Shown: positions 23,920 to 30,829 of the stretch, in pieces
How positions within the stretch are numbered: position 1 is the first letter of the stretch
Layout of the letters: each line of letters starts with the position of its first letter
Virus record (IMG/VR): IMGVR_UViG_3300044695_006119
Location: 1 to 34,984 of that record
Source: a virus
Length of the DNA: 34,984 nt
Strand: one strand, 5' to 3'
The notes under the pieces: model-generated
What the model was told of the DNA's origin: nothing
The model's input: only the letters and a program-made list of their open reading frames with translations
Database searches by the model: none
Program-made: the position numbers and the translations under genes

Positions 23920-24305
23920 GTTTATTGTCCCTTATCCTTGAGACATTAAAAACACCGGACGCGCAAAAAAGAGACTGGTATGGTTGGGTGACAAACCAAA
24001 CAGGACATTTTACCATCGGTGTTCTTATCACTTGTATTGCCATACAAGTATTGCCTTTGTATTTTAGTATTCTTCCTGCTGTTGTTTTTGCTGGATTAAA
24101 AGAAAGCGCGGATTTGCTGCGTGGTGGTGCGTTTAAAGATTCTTTTGTGGACTGGACATTTCAGTGTGTTGGGGCTTTTTTTTGTATTGTGTTATCAATC
24201 AAAAACTTTGATCTTGTAAATCTTTCTGTAGGTTTTATTATTCTTTCGTTGGCTTTTGGTTTGATACCAAGAGTTAAAAAATTATTTGTTGTCAATCGTA
24301 AATAG
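23916..24305 (+). CDS. Polytopic membrane protein, 129 aa (VanZ-like pattern)
   Basis: Four predicted membrane segments (about residues 30-48, 50-67, 86-100, 105-122). Conserved-looking polar residues sit at or between them: TGHF (H31), LKESADLLRGG (about 67-77) and DSFVDWTFQ...GA (about 81-93). The spacing of His, Glu, Arg and Asp is reminiscent of VanZ-like proteins, but I cannot confirm this. It lies among fibre genes, not with the lysis genes. Alternatives are a holin or an envelope-modifying superinfection-exclusion factor. Confidence 0.55.
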   Translation: MSLLSLILETLKTPDAQKRDWYGWVTNQTGHFTIGVLITCIAIQVLPLYFSILPAVVFAGLKESADLLRGGAFKDSFVDWTFQCVGAFFCIVLSIKNFDLVNLSVGFIILSLAFGLIPRVKKLFVVNRK

Positions 24306-24311
24306 GTTTTC

Positions 24312-24451
24312 ATGGCCAATCAGACCATCACAACGGGAACAAAACAACGGGTGACGTGACAATTTATAAACTGGATGGTACAACTGTATTTGCACAAGCC
24401 TCAACGTCTCCCACAGGGGATCTCAACACACCAACCGTAGATTGGACATGA
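24312..24451 (+). pseudogene. Small phage protein split by a -1 frameshift (46 aa if joined)
   Basis: The ATG opens MANQTITTGTK and would stop after 15 codons. In the -1 frame the sequence continues TTGDVTIYKLDGTTVFAQAS and ends TPTVDWT with TGA at 24449-24451, 1 nt before the next start. The joined product looks like a known kind of small late phage protein. The shift point is AAA at 24342-24344, in a run of four A that allows a Lys-tRNA to slip back to 24341-24343. Either one A has been lost (pseudogene or sequencing error) or ribosomes frameshift here. Confidence 0.6.
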
Positions 24452-24452
24452 T

Positions 24453-24587
24453 ATGCCATTAAAAAAAGGTTCTTCGGATAAAACCATTTCTGCTAACATC
24501 AAAAAAGAGATGAAAGCAGGAAAGCCACAAAAGCAAGCGGTGGCGATTGCCTTGTCTGAGGCTGGAAAATCCAAAAAGAAAAAATAG
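24453..24587 (+). CDS. Small basic phage protein, 44 aa
   Basis: Begins [20 protein letters not shown] and contains [18 protein letters not shown] with a poly-Lys end. This pattern recurs in many phages of proteobacteria near fibre or head genes and resembles the Q-A-(I/V)-A-I-(A/G)-L-S motif of DUF6496-like proteins. It is probably nucleic-acid- or virion-associated; the function is unknown. Confidence 0.7.
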   Translation: MPLKKGSSDKTISANIKKEMKAGKPQKQAVAIALSEAGKSKKKK

Positions 24588-24594
24588 GTGATTT

Positions 24595-24636
24595 ATGAAA
24601 AAGAAAAAAGGAAAAGGCGGCGGAAAAGGTTGCTAG
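24595..24636 (+). CDS. Possible 13-aa Lys/Gly peptide
   Basis: MKKKKGKGGGKGC follows the previous gene at 7 nt, with AGGTG upstream. It resembles the extreme basic C-terminus of the neighbour and may be a tiny gene or chance. Confidence 0.25.
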   Translation: MKKKKGKGGGKGC

Positions 24637-24651
24637 TCAATCGTTTTTGCT

Positions 24652-24714
24652 GTATAAAAACAGTGCGGGTCGTTGGCTTTCTAAGGCTAGACTGAACCAG
24701 ACCCGCTTTTATAC
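24652..24714 (+). promoter_or_regulatory. Two-part inverted repeat (RNA hairpin)
   Basis: Outer stem GTATAAAA / TTTTATAC (8 bp), a 5-nt bulge ACAGT on the 5' side only, inner stem GCGGGTC / GACCCGC (7 bp), with a further TGG/CCA pairing inside. The GC stem followed by TTTTATAC makes it terminator-like. It separates two groups of late genes and could reduce read-through into the distal fibre genes. Confidence 0.6.
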
Positions 24715-24754
24715 AGGTTCACTAATTTTTTTAAAAAAAAGAAATAGGTTATTT

Positions 24755-25063
24755 ATGGGTGCTTTTGATACAGAAACAAGACTAACCGCAAATGGCTCTA
24801 CAGAAGTAATGGATTATGTGGCTTTTGAACGTGCTACATTTTGGGCTTCTGGGACATTTGGCGGTGGTACTTTAACGCTTGAATGTTCACGCGACAATGG
24901 TGCAACTTGGCTATCTTGCGATAGGGGTGGCACAACAATTACAACGTTTACAAGTAGTGGCGTGGGAAATTTTCAATTAAATGCTAGGTATAAAGTTAGG
25001 GCAACCTTAACTGGTGCAACATCGCCAAACATTTATATAGCCATTGATGGTGTAACAAGTTAG
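24755..25063 (+). CDS. Small beta-rich structural protein, 102 aa
   Basis: Begins MGAFDTETRLTANGSTEVMD, then strands with many Thr/Gly (TFGGGTLTLECSRDNGATWL). The SRDNGATW motif resembles Asp-box-like or bacterial neuraminidase-repeat hairpins, often part of phage fibres. ATG 24755 is chosen because the upstream frame covers the hairpin at 24652-24714. Confidence 0.55.
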   Translation: MGAFDTETRLTANGSTEVMDYVAFERATFWASGTFGGGTLTLECSRDNGATWLSCDRGGTTITTFTSSGVGNFQLNARYKVRATLTGATSPNIYIAIDGVTS

Positions 25064-25069
25064 CGATTT

Positions 25070-25954
25070 ATGACATCTAAACCTATTACGTATTCTGTTA
25101 GTTACCCAGTAACAAAAAGTAATGTGTATACTGTTGCGTCACAATCAGGAACGACTCCTGTTTTAAATAATTTATCTGTATCAGCTACTGCTGCTTATGG
25201 TTTGCGTAAATTAAGGCAGGCTTACAGTGGCAGTGCTATTCGTGTTCGCCGTTCATCTGATAACCAAGAATTAAATATCGGATTTACGGCTAGTGGTGCT
25301 ATTGACAGATCAGCACTCACTACGTTTGTTGGTGCAAATAACGGATTTATCACCACATGGTATGACCAAGTTGGAAGCAATAATTTTACGCAAACAACGG
25401 CGTCCTCTCAGCCAGAAATAGTAAATGCTGGAACGGTACGTGTGGACGTTGCTGGAAATCCACAATTATATTTTAATGGCACATCTCATTCTATGGCCGC
25501 TACTTATACTATACCATATCCATTTTCTCAAAATTTTGTAGCAAATCCTTCATCAACTCAACAAGCATTTGGGATGTTATTGGTGGCCGGACCTTCTATT
25601 ACAGAATACAGGGCGTCGGGTGTATTTAATTTTTTTGAAAACGTTGTTGGAGCCATTTCAAATTTACAAGATACTGGAAATTCACTTGGCATTAGAAGAA
25701 TTTCAACAACTTTTGCCTCAACTTCAGCACAATCAACTTATACAAATGGAGTTAATGTTGGAGTAAATACTTTTTTAACTTTATCTGGCAATGCAGTTTC
25801 CAATCCATCTATCGGCCAACGTGGAACAGCAGGAGGTTTTTTTTACACAGGTGGCATAAGTGAAGTTATGTTTTTTGGTTCAATTCTTTCAACAGCTAAT
25901 CGACAAACACTTGAACGCAATCAAGGTCAATACTATGGTATAGTGGTTGCGTAA
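25070..25954 (+). CDS. Distal fibre / lectin-like protein, 294 aa
   Basis: Contains AAYGLRKLRQAYSGSAIRVRR, then IGFTASG and FVGANNGFITTWYDQVGSNN. This is the pattern of arabinofuranosidase-B-like / concanavalin-like domains that phages use in receptor-binding proteins. The end (NRQTLERNQGQYYGI) is also typical of this family. It most likely binds host glycans; catalytic residues are not evident. Starts 6 nt after the previous gene. Confidence 0.7.
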   Translation: MTSKPITYSVSYPVTKSNVYTVASQSGTTPVLNNLSVSATAAYGLRKLRQAYSGSAIRVRRSSDNQELNIGFTASGAIDRSALTTFVGANNGFITTWYDQVGSNNFTQTTASSQPEIVNAGTVRVDVAGNPQLYFNGTSHSMAATYTIPYPFSQNFVANPSSTQQAFGMLLVAGPSITEYRASGVFNFFENVVGAISNLQDTGNSLGIRRISTTFASTSAQSTYTNGVNVGVNTFLTLSGNAVSNPSIGQRGTAGGFFYTGGISEVMFFGSILSTANRQTLERNQGQYYGIVVA

Positions 25955-26000
25955 AGCCTAACAATTAAACCATATAAAAATAAAAAAAAGGTGGTTAAAA

Positions 26001-26297
26001 ATGAAATACTACATTACCACGCCTGAAATTGCAAAAGGTGTATCTGCCATAAAAGCCCAACAAATGGGTTGTTCTGGCGTAACATCGTTTTGGTGGAATG
26101 TCATAAATCATCCAACAAACGGGAAGGCTGCAATTTGTTTTGACGATGAAGAATGCGCTTTAAATCCACCTGAAACTGTTAAGATTTTGTATAGAAACCC
26201 GCCAGATGCTCCTACATTGACGATTACAACAAATGATATAAAAACTTATGCTTTTTTAGATGCTGCGGGTTGGTTTCCTGCTCCTGAAGGATTTTAA
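26001..26297 (+). CDS. Hypothetical protein, 98 aa
   Basis: Last plus-strand gene of the late operon, following the lectin-like protein. Begins MKYYITTPEIAKGVSAIKAQ; it has Cys residues at about 24, 46 and 52 and two Trp. AAAAGGTGG lies before the ATG. Probably a fibre accessory protein by position only. Confidence 0.55.
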   Translation: MKYYITTPEIAKGVSAIKAQQMGCSGVTSFWWNVINHPTNGKAAICFDDEECALNPPETVKILYRNPPDAPTLTITTNDIKTYAFLDAAGWFPAPEGF

Positions 26298-26302
26298 TGG
26301 AC

Positions 26303-26334
26303 AATAAGCATAATTTGCACAACTTGCTTTTATT
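26303..26334. terminator. Weak convergent terminator
   Basis: Imperfect AT-rich stem AATAAGCA / TGCTT(TT)ATT between the late operon and the minus-strand lysis block, overlapping the last codon of the holin gene. No strong T run, so its efficiency is doubtful. Confidence 0.35.
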
Positions 26335-26845
26335 GCTTTGCTCTCAATGCCGAAAGTTTATCAAATGTTCTCAGCCCCATGTAAATGTAGGGAAGCATCA
26401 TAAGCCCATCAAATACCTTTTCGTTGGGGCTGGGCATAAGAATAACATAGGCGATGCTTCCTAATAGTCCTAGCCACGCCATACCAGGGCGGGTAGAGCG
26501 CACAAAAATATCATCTGCTTTGTCCCCTGCCCTAATGGTGTCTTGCGTTTCCTTTTGCTCTAGCTGGGCATCTTGTAGTCGGATGCGTTCCATTTCCAGC
26601 AGGTGAGAGCGAATAGAGGCTTCATTCTCATAAGCCATCTTTTTAAGCCGTTCTAGGGCCTGTGGATCGTTTTGCAGGACGGATAGTGCTTGGTCAGGCG
26701 TTGCATAGTGTGTTGCCCCTGAAACCAGCTTTACGCCAGCCTCTACAGCATTTCCAAGGTTTCCAGTTAAAAGTGAACCGACAAGGTTTGCGCCTTCCGT
26801 GCCGTTTCTGCTTAGCCATGCGCCTACGTCCTTCCATGTACTCAT
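26330..26845 (-). CDS. Holin (3TM, gene-transfer-release type)
   Basis: 171 aa. Residues 15-45 are a weakly hydrophobic Gly/Ala-rich segment, followed by a coiled region (QALERLKKMAYENEASIRSHL) and, after the typical STRP motif (about 116-119), two membrane segments near WLGLLGSIAYVILM and GLMMLPYIYMGLRTF. This order is that of the 'Holin of 3TMs' family. It permits the cytoplasmic lysozyme to reach the wall. It is the last gene of the lysis operon and overlaps the previous gene by ATGA. Confidence 0.75.
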   Translation of the reverse strand: MSTWKDVGAWLSRNGTEGANLVGSLLTGNLGNAVEAGVKLVSGATHYATPDQALSVLQNDPQALERLKKMAYENEASIRSHLLEMERIRLQDAQLEQKETQDTIRAGDKADDIFVRSTRPGMAWLGLLGSIAYVILMPSPNEKVFDGLMMLPYIYMGLRTFDKLSALRAKQ

Positions 26846-27273
26846 AGTTTCATGCCTTTCCCGTATTCCCTTAACCCTGAAAACTCTCTCATTTTATCAA
26901 TGTTTCTTTCTTGTTCACGGCGGATATATTGGGCAAGATCATCTGTAAATTCAATAATATCCTCTAAGGTTTCCCTCTTTTCTTTGTCCACATCCTCCAA
27001 ATTAAGACGCATAGCATGGGCAATTTCTGGCAAAATATAGTGCATTGCTTTTAGCATTTTATTCAAATCCACGCACAGCCAATGCACATTTGTTTCGCCC
27101 ATAAAGTTGTCTCTTTTTTCATATTCATTTAAATTAGTTCTCGCCATGCTTGCTTTTTGTCTTTGTTTTTTAATAATATATTCATGCTCTTCATGAGATA
27201 CCTCTATAAATCCAGATTCTTCAATTTCTAAAAGTGCATCAATGTTTTCTCTTATACCAGTAAGTTTATTCAT
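26842..27273 (-). CDS. Hypothetical helical protein, 143 aa
   Basis: Between lysozyme and holin genes and overlapping both by 4 nt. Predicted nearly all helix, acidic and Lys/Glu-rich, with no signal peptide or membrane segment, so a spanin role is unlikely. ATG 27273 overlaps the lysozyme stop; an ATG 5 codons earlier is inside lysozyme. The function is unknown. Confidence 0.6.
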   Translation of the reverse strand: MNKLTGIRENIDALLEIEESGFIEVSHEEHEYIIKKQRQKASMARTNLNEYEKRDNFMGETNVHWLCVDLNKMLKAMHYILPEIAHAMRLNLEDVDKEKRETLEDIIEFTDDLAQYIRREQERNIDKMREFSGLREYGKGMKL

Positions 27274-27737
27274 AGCAATTCTTTCCATTTTTCATTGCCT
27301 AAAAACATCAAAGATTCCGCCTGTCTGCGTCTACGGAGGCCGTTAGAGGGTTGACCTTTAATATAAATCCATCGTTTAAATTCTGCGGATGCTTCTTGTA
27401 TTCTGCCTTCGTTCAACAGGCGGCGTATGGTTGAACTAGAAACTTTCCCTCTCCCAAGGTTGAAAACAAAAGAAACCATAGCATCAAACTGGTTTTGGTT
27501 TAGAGGAAAATGGACCAAATCGTGGATGTGGTTTTCTGCTTTTTTTTTATCTACTAGAAAAAGTGCGTCTGCCTCTTCTTGGGTAAGACCATTTTTAAAA
27601 CGCTCTGTTTCCTCTGGCCATATTCTGTGCCCCCATCCGATAGTGGGATACTTTGCCCCATCATCGTATGCTCTTAATCGGCACCCTTCAAAAGCATGGA
27701 TCAGGTCAATTCCATCTTGAGAAAGAGAAAGCATCAT
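27270..27737 (-). CDS. Endolysin, phage lysozyme (GH24)
   Basis: 155 aa. The catalytic triad has the T4/P22-type spacing E-8-D-5-T: Glu17 in HAFEGC, Asp26 and Thr32 in YPTIGWGH. FNLG and the C-terminal GLRRRRQAE pattern are also typical. It hydrolyses peptidoglycan glycosidic bonds. There is no signal or SAR segment, so it needs the holin for release. Start ATG overlaps the stop of the preceding gene (ATGA); a second ATG directly follows. Confidence 0.92.
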   Translation of the reverse strand: MMLSLSQDGIDLIHAFEGCRLRAYDDGAKYPTIGWGHRIWPEETERFKNGLTQEEADALFLVDKKKAENHIHDLVHFPLNQNQFDAMVSFVFNLGRGKVSSSTIRRLLNEGRIQEASAEFKRWIYIKGQPSNGLRRRRQAESLMFLGNEKWKELL

Positions 27738-27970
27738 TTATCACCTTGGGTAATTAAAGAAGGGATTGCGTTTTCAACGTTGGTCAAGCGACCTTCCAGC
27801 TTTTCAAAATCTTTTTCAGACTTCTGTTGCAAGGCTACCATTACGGCCAAGTTTTTATCAATGGCGGCTTGTGTCTGCAAAAAATACGGACCAGCCCCCG
27901 CAATGGTAGCGATAACAATACCAAGCAACGTCACAAGCAACTTGGTATTTGTGTTGCTGCTGTTATCCAC
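27734..27970 (-). CDS. Single-pass membrane protein with coiled coil, 78 aa
   Basis: One hydrophobic segment (about residues 11-31, LLVTLLGIVIATIAGAGPYF) followed by a helical, coiled-coil-like part (AVMVALQQKSEKDFEKLEGRL). Encoded directly before lysozyme, as i-spanins or holin-like proteins often are. The topology suits an i-spanin (short cytoplasmic end, periplasmic coil), but no o-spanin is evident; a pinholin or other lysis accessory is possible. Confidence 0.6.
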   Translation of the reverse strand: MDNSSNTNTKLLVTLLGIVIATIAGAGPYFLQTQAAIDKNLAVMVALQQKSEKDFEKLEGRLTNVENAIPSLITQGDK

Positions 27971-27981
27971 AACAGGGGCCC

Positions 27982-28263
27982 TTAGTTTCCCCGTTGTTGC
28001 ACGTGTGCAACAGTGGTGCGAACTTGGTTTTGAAAGTTAGGAAAGTCATTAAGAGCAGACAGAATCAGTTGCTCGCCTTCCACTTTCGTGATTTTAGCAA
28101 CAATTTCAGGGCTGCGGATAATACGAAAAGCAATAGCAGCAAGATCAAAAGAAGCCACTTTGTAAATTTCATCAATAGCGGCTAAGTGTTGTTGGACTTC
28201 AGACATAGGGTCTTCCTTTATTTGGGGTTTTTTAGATTTAGAGAGTGAAAAAAAGAACCTCAT
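27982..28263 (-). CDS. Hypothetical protein, 93 aa (or 74 aa from a second start)
   Basis: Two starts look usable. ATG 28263 has AAAGGAG 7 nt upstream; ATG 28206 (MSEVQQHLAAIDE) has AAAGGAAG about 7 nt upstream. The longer form adds a basic leader MRFFFSLSKSKKPQ. The body is helical with no known domain. It opens the lysis group after the ERF gene. Confidence 0.55.
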   Translation of the reverse strand: MRFFFSLSKSKKPQIKEDPMSEVQQHLAAIDEIYKVASFDLAAIAFRIIRSPEIVAKITKVEGEQLILSALNDFPNFQNQVRTTVAHVQQRGN

Positions 28264-28333
28264 TTCATCTCTCCTTTGGCAGGTTTTACATCACCTTATA
28301 GACATTTTTTGCAATTTCAAAGCATTTTTGCCC

Positions 28334-29011
28334 CTAATAAGGAATTTCATCATCTAAAACGTGTTCTTGTGGCGACTTTTCCGCATTTTGCAAAGCCTCA
28401 ATAATTTTAGACGCTGTGAATGATGTCATAGAATTCCACTGATCGTTTGTCATAATTTTAAAATCTGATTTGATTTTAGCCGCTACATCTGGATTCAGCT
28501 TTTTCCCAAGAACAGTTATCATGCCTTTTTGCTTATCACTTGCCAGTTTTGGTCCTGTTCCTTGGTCAGCCACTGGCGTAGAAGGCGCGTAGGTTTTTGC
28601 AGGGGCAGTTTTCGTTCTTGTGTCTGTTTCGTGCTTGTTGGTAACGTCAAGGTCAGCGGAACTATCGTCAAGGGCAAACAAGCCTTGCAAAGCATACTTA
28701 CGAGCATAGGACGATGAAGCCCCTGTGATTTGCGAAAAATCCATTCCCTTTTTATCCAAAGGATGCCCAGCAAAACCAAAAGATTCAGCAATAACGTCAC
28801 TCCCTGATTTTAAGGTTGCTTTTGCCTTCACAAAAACATGCCCCGCAATCTCGATAACATCGTCACTAAGCACAATGCTTACGCCCTCAGGCATCACAGA
28901 CTTAGCCACCGCAAGGATGCCCTCAGCGGTCCTATAATTGTAGTTTCCAAAGGTGTTTTTTTTGTCCTTTGGCGCATGAATGTTTTTCTGTAATTCGTAC
29001 AAGATATTCAT
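28334..29011 (-). CDS. erf: ERF-family single-strand annealing protein
   Basis: 225 aa, close to P22 Erf (204). The core NTFGNYNYRTAEGILAVAKS and the signature ITGASSSYARKYALQGLFAL are those of the ERF superfamily. A Thr/Lys/Pro-rich linker leads to a separate C-terminal helical part (KGMITVLGKKL ... IIEALQ) and an acidic tip (DDEIPY). It anneals complementary strands in phage recombination and genome circularisation. ATG 29011 has AGAGGAAC upstream, and the promoter at 29040-29068 excludes the earlier start. Confidence 0.9.
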   Translation of the reverse strand: MNILYELQKNIHAPKDKKNTFGNYNYRTAEGILAVAKSVMPEGVSIVLSDDVIEIAGHVFVKAKATLKSGSDVIAESFGFAGHPLDKKGMDFSQITGASSSYARKYALQGLFALDDSSADLDVTNKHETDTRTKTAPAKTYAPSTPVADQGTGPKLASDKQKGMITVLGKKLNPDVAAKIKSDFKIMTNDQWNSMTSFTASKIIEALQNAEKSPQEHVLDDEIPY

Positions 29012-29039
29012 AAAAGTTCCTCTGTGTTGATGTTTGTAT

Positions 29040-29068
29040 ACAATACACAACAAAGCAAACCAAGTCAA
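29040..29068 (-). promoter_or_regulatory. Promoter of the erf / lysis block
   Basis: On the minus strand TTGACT, 17 nt, TATTGT, ending about 29 nt before the erf ATG. Same spacing and -10 as the two promoters at 6303 and 7510, but without the palindrome. Confidence 0.75.
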
Positions 29069-29071
29069 CGT

Positions 29072-29455
29072 TTATTTTATCTGGTTATTGACAAACAGAA
29101 TCCAGTCTTCGGTTATCATGACTTGTGTAAAGCGGTAGACTTTCCAGCCCATAAACTGCGCTTGATTATATTTCTCACAGTCCTTTGAGTATCCCACAAG
29201 CGTTTGGTGGCGGCCCATTTTGTGCGGGTTAATCCCCTCAATCTCGATGGCAATTTTGCTTTTTGGGTGGGCGTAGTCAAACCGCCATTTTCTCACAGGG
29301 TGAAACTTGTATTCCTTTTCCAGCTTGTGCTTTGAAAGCATTTCCCAGAGATAAAGGAACTTGCATTCAAGGCCAGAGGATTCCTCAATGCTTTTGACTT
29401 TAGCTGCTTTAGGTGGCTTCTTGCCTTTAAAAAAGGCTTTTGGCAGTCGGATCAT
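29072..29455 (-). CDS. DUF559/Vsr-like PD-(D/E)xK nuclease, 127 aa
   Basis: Basic leader (residues 1-22), then the nuclease core: RKWRFDYAHP (catalytic-type Asp at about 60), IAIEIEG (Glu at about 71-73), the GRHQTLVGYSKDCEKYNQAQ helix and GWKVYRFT at the end. This matches small phage endonucleases of the DUF559/Vsr fold, often beside ERF or RecT genes, where they may act as an Exo- or resolvase-like partner. Its ATG overlaps the upstream stop as ATGA. Confidence 0.75.
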   Translation of the reverse strand: MIRLPKAFFKGKKPPKAAKVKSIEESSGLECKFLYLWEMLSKHKLEKEYKFHPVRKWRFDYAHPKSKIAIEIEGINPHKMGRHQTLVGYSKDCEKYNQAQFMGWKVYRFTQVMITEDWILFVNNQIK

Positions 29456-29610
29456 TCCACAGGCACCGTTTCAGAATCCACCACCATGGACACCATTTTA
29501 TCCTTGAGGCGGCCATAATCAAAACACACCTTTTGATCGTCCAGCACAATCAGAGACACCAAAGCCAGAACCGTGACAATCAAGACAAAACAGGCGGCTT
29601 TAAGAATCAT
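29452..29610 (-). CDS. Small membrane-anchored protein, 52 aa
   Basis: Begins MILKAACFVLIVTVLALVSL, one membrane segment (about residues 5-24), then an acidic outer part ending ETVPVE. It overlaps the nuclease gene and the next small gene by 4 nt each, which supports real translation. The role is unknown. Confidence 0.55.
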   Translation of the reverse strand: MILKAACFVLIVTVLALVSLIVLDDQKVCFDYGRLKDKMVSMVVDSETVPVE

Positions 29611-29753
29611 TGTTTTTTATTGAAAGATTTTAAGGCTTTGAAAAAAAAGTAAACACTAATCGGTGCAAGAAAGGCAAGAAACGCCTCATACAACTTAAAC
29701 TCTACGTCGATGCTTACAACGGCGTTTCCATAATAATTAAAAAAATCAATCAT
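29607..29753 (-). CDS. Small membrane protein, 48 aa
   Basis: Begins MIDFFNYYGNAVVSIDVEFK. A hydrophobic part (about residues 22-38, AFLAFLAPISVYFFF) is followed by a basic end. ATG overlaps the stop of the upstream gene by 8 nt, and its stop overlaps the next start by 4 nt. The function is unknown. Confidence 0.5.
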   Translation of the reverse strand: MIDFFNYYGNAVVSIDVEFKLYEAFLAFLAPISVYFFFKALKSFNKKQ

Positions 29754-29994
29754 CACACGCTCCATCTATTTCGCTTGCCAACATTCTCAGGTAATTTGAG
29801 ATTGTCTTTGGGTTTTCCTTGTTTTCAATTCTTTGCGATACCGCCTCCCAAATCAAATCCACAAGGGTGCATTCAAAATGGGCATCAGATTCGTCTGGGA
29901 AGGGATGGAACGTGATGACAAAGCTGGTCGTGGGAAGAACATTAAAATCAACATCCACTTCAGCATCGTCTAAAAAATTCTCATCCCTTATCAT
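29746..29994 (-). CDS. Hypothetical acidic protein, 82 aa
   Basis: Asp/Glu-rich at both ends (DDAEVDVDF; DGACDD). The middle holds strands (TSFVITFHPFPD) and a helix. Directly abuts the gene upstream. No family is recognised. Confidence 0.6.
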   Translation of the reverse strand: MIRDENFLDDAEVDVDFNVLPTTSFVITFHPFPDESDAHFECTLVDLIWEAVSQRIENKENPKTISNYLRMLASEIDGACDD

Positions 29995-30228
29995 CTAATG
30001 ATTGCCAAACGTGTCCACCAAAGAGTCTTCCTTTTGATCCTTTTTGCGCTTCTTGTGAACAAACGTCTGAACAACGCGCTCAGAATCAAGAGCAAGATTC
30101 GTGCTGTATAAAGACCAGCCCTCACTGGCAGCCTTGTTAAGGTACTGGGTTACCTCTTCATCACTAATTTCGTCAACCTCAAAGGGAAAGCTCTTAAACA
30201 CAAACTCAGACTTTAATTTTCCAATCAT
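29995..30228 (-). CDS. Hypothetical protein, 77 aa
   Basis: Start ATG 30228 is taken because the promoter at 30262-30291 lies upstream of it and an in-frame ATG at 30279 falls inside that promoter. The protein has an AASEGWSLYST segment and a basic KKRKKDQK patch. The phrase 'LNKAASEGW' resembles short DUF4177-like domains. Not assigned. Confidence 0.55.
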   Translation of the reverse strand: MIGKLKSEFVFKSFPFEVDEISDEEVTQYLNKAASEGWSLYSTNLALDSERVVQTFVHKKRKKDQKEDSLVDTFGNH

Positions 30229-30261
30229 AAAAACACTTTCTTTTTGTGTGGGTGTGTGATA

Positions 30262-30291
30262 TACATACCAAATAGACAAAGATTAAGTCAA
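30262..30291 (-). promoter_or_regulatory. Promoter of 30228-29072
   Basis: On the minus strand TTGACT, 18 nt, TATGTA. It lies in the divergent interval with the HTH gene at 30308, whose product could control it. Confidence 0.55.
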
Positions 30292-30307
30292 GAAGAAAAA
30301 GGATGTT

Positions 30308-30586
30308 ATGCACAAAACGCTTTTAAGAAGTCGCAGGGAATCGTTGGGTTGGTCAAGAGGTCATGTTCTTGATTTGATGAAAGACTATGGTTTTTCAGGA
30401 TCGGGTCATAAGATTCTTTTTATCGAGGACCGACGCACAAAAAGTCAGGACGAAGCATTTTTACGTTGCCTTTGTAAAGTATTGGATTTAAATTTCGATG
30501 ATGTGGCTAGAGAACTTGAGATCGTGCCGGAGAAGATTAAAAAAGCATACTTTGAGGGCAAGATTCAGTATGAGGAAGGTCATTAA
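30308..30586 (+). CDS. Small HTH-like regulator, 92 aa
   Basis: The segment LLRSRRESLGWSRGHVLDLM (residues 5-24) and LFIEDRRTKSQDEAFLRCLCKVLDL resemble an XRE-type HTH with its fifth helix (R..R..LGWS...V......I....R....). Divergent from the minus-strand operon starting at 30228, as expected for a local regulator. AAAAAGGA precedes the ATG. Confidence 0.6.
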   Translation: MHKTLLRSRRESLGWSRGHVLDLMKDYGFSGSGHKILFIEDRRTKSQDEAFLRCLCKVLDLNFDDVARELEIVPEKIKKAYFEGKIQYEEGH

Positions 30587-30827
30587 TCTTTTTGAGTATA
30601 AAAAGAAAAAGCAAGAGCCTTTGAGAAACGTTCAGGACATAATCCTGAAAAACAACCATCTAAAAACGATAGAGTGTTTATGCCGTGTTGCGCGTTTCCA
30701 TGCCAACACGGTTGACGATTACAACATCAACGCATCTGTGCATTGCCTAGAGAGCATCAGGCAAGAGATTGACGACTTGCTGGATAGGGTTAAAGAGCAA
30801 GGTGGGTGTCTGGTGTTTGACCAGTAA
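30570..30827 (+). CDS. Hypothetical protein, 85 aa
   Basis: Begins MRKVINLFEYKKKKQEPLRN and overlaps the HTH gene by 17 nt. It has a basic N-terminus, a helical middle, and a final acidic helix (IRQEIDDLLDRVKEQGG). GAGGG lies about 10 nt upstream. Likely cotranscribed with the HTH gene. The role is unknown. Confidence 0.6.
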   Translation: MRKVINLFEYKKKKQEPLRNVQDIILKNNHLKTIECLCRVARFHANTVDDYNINASVHCLESIRQEIDDLLDRVKEQGGCLVFDQ

Positions 30828-30829
30828 TC

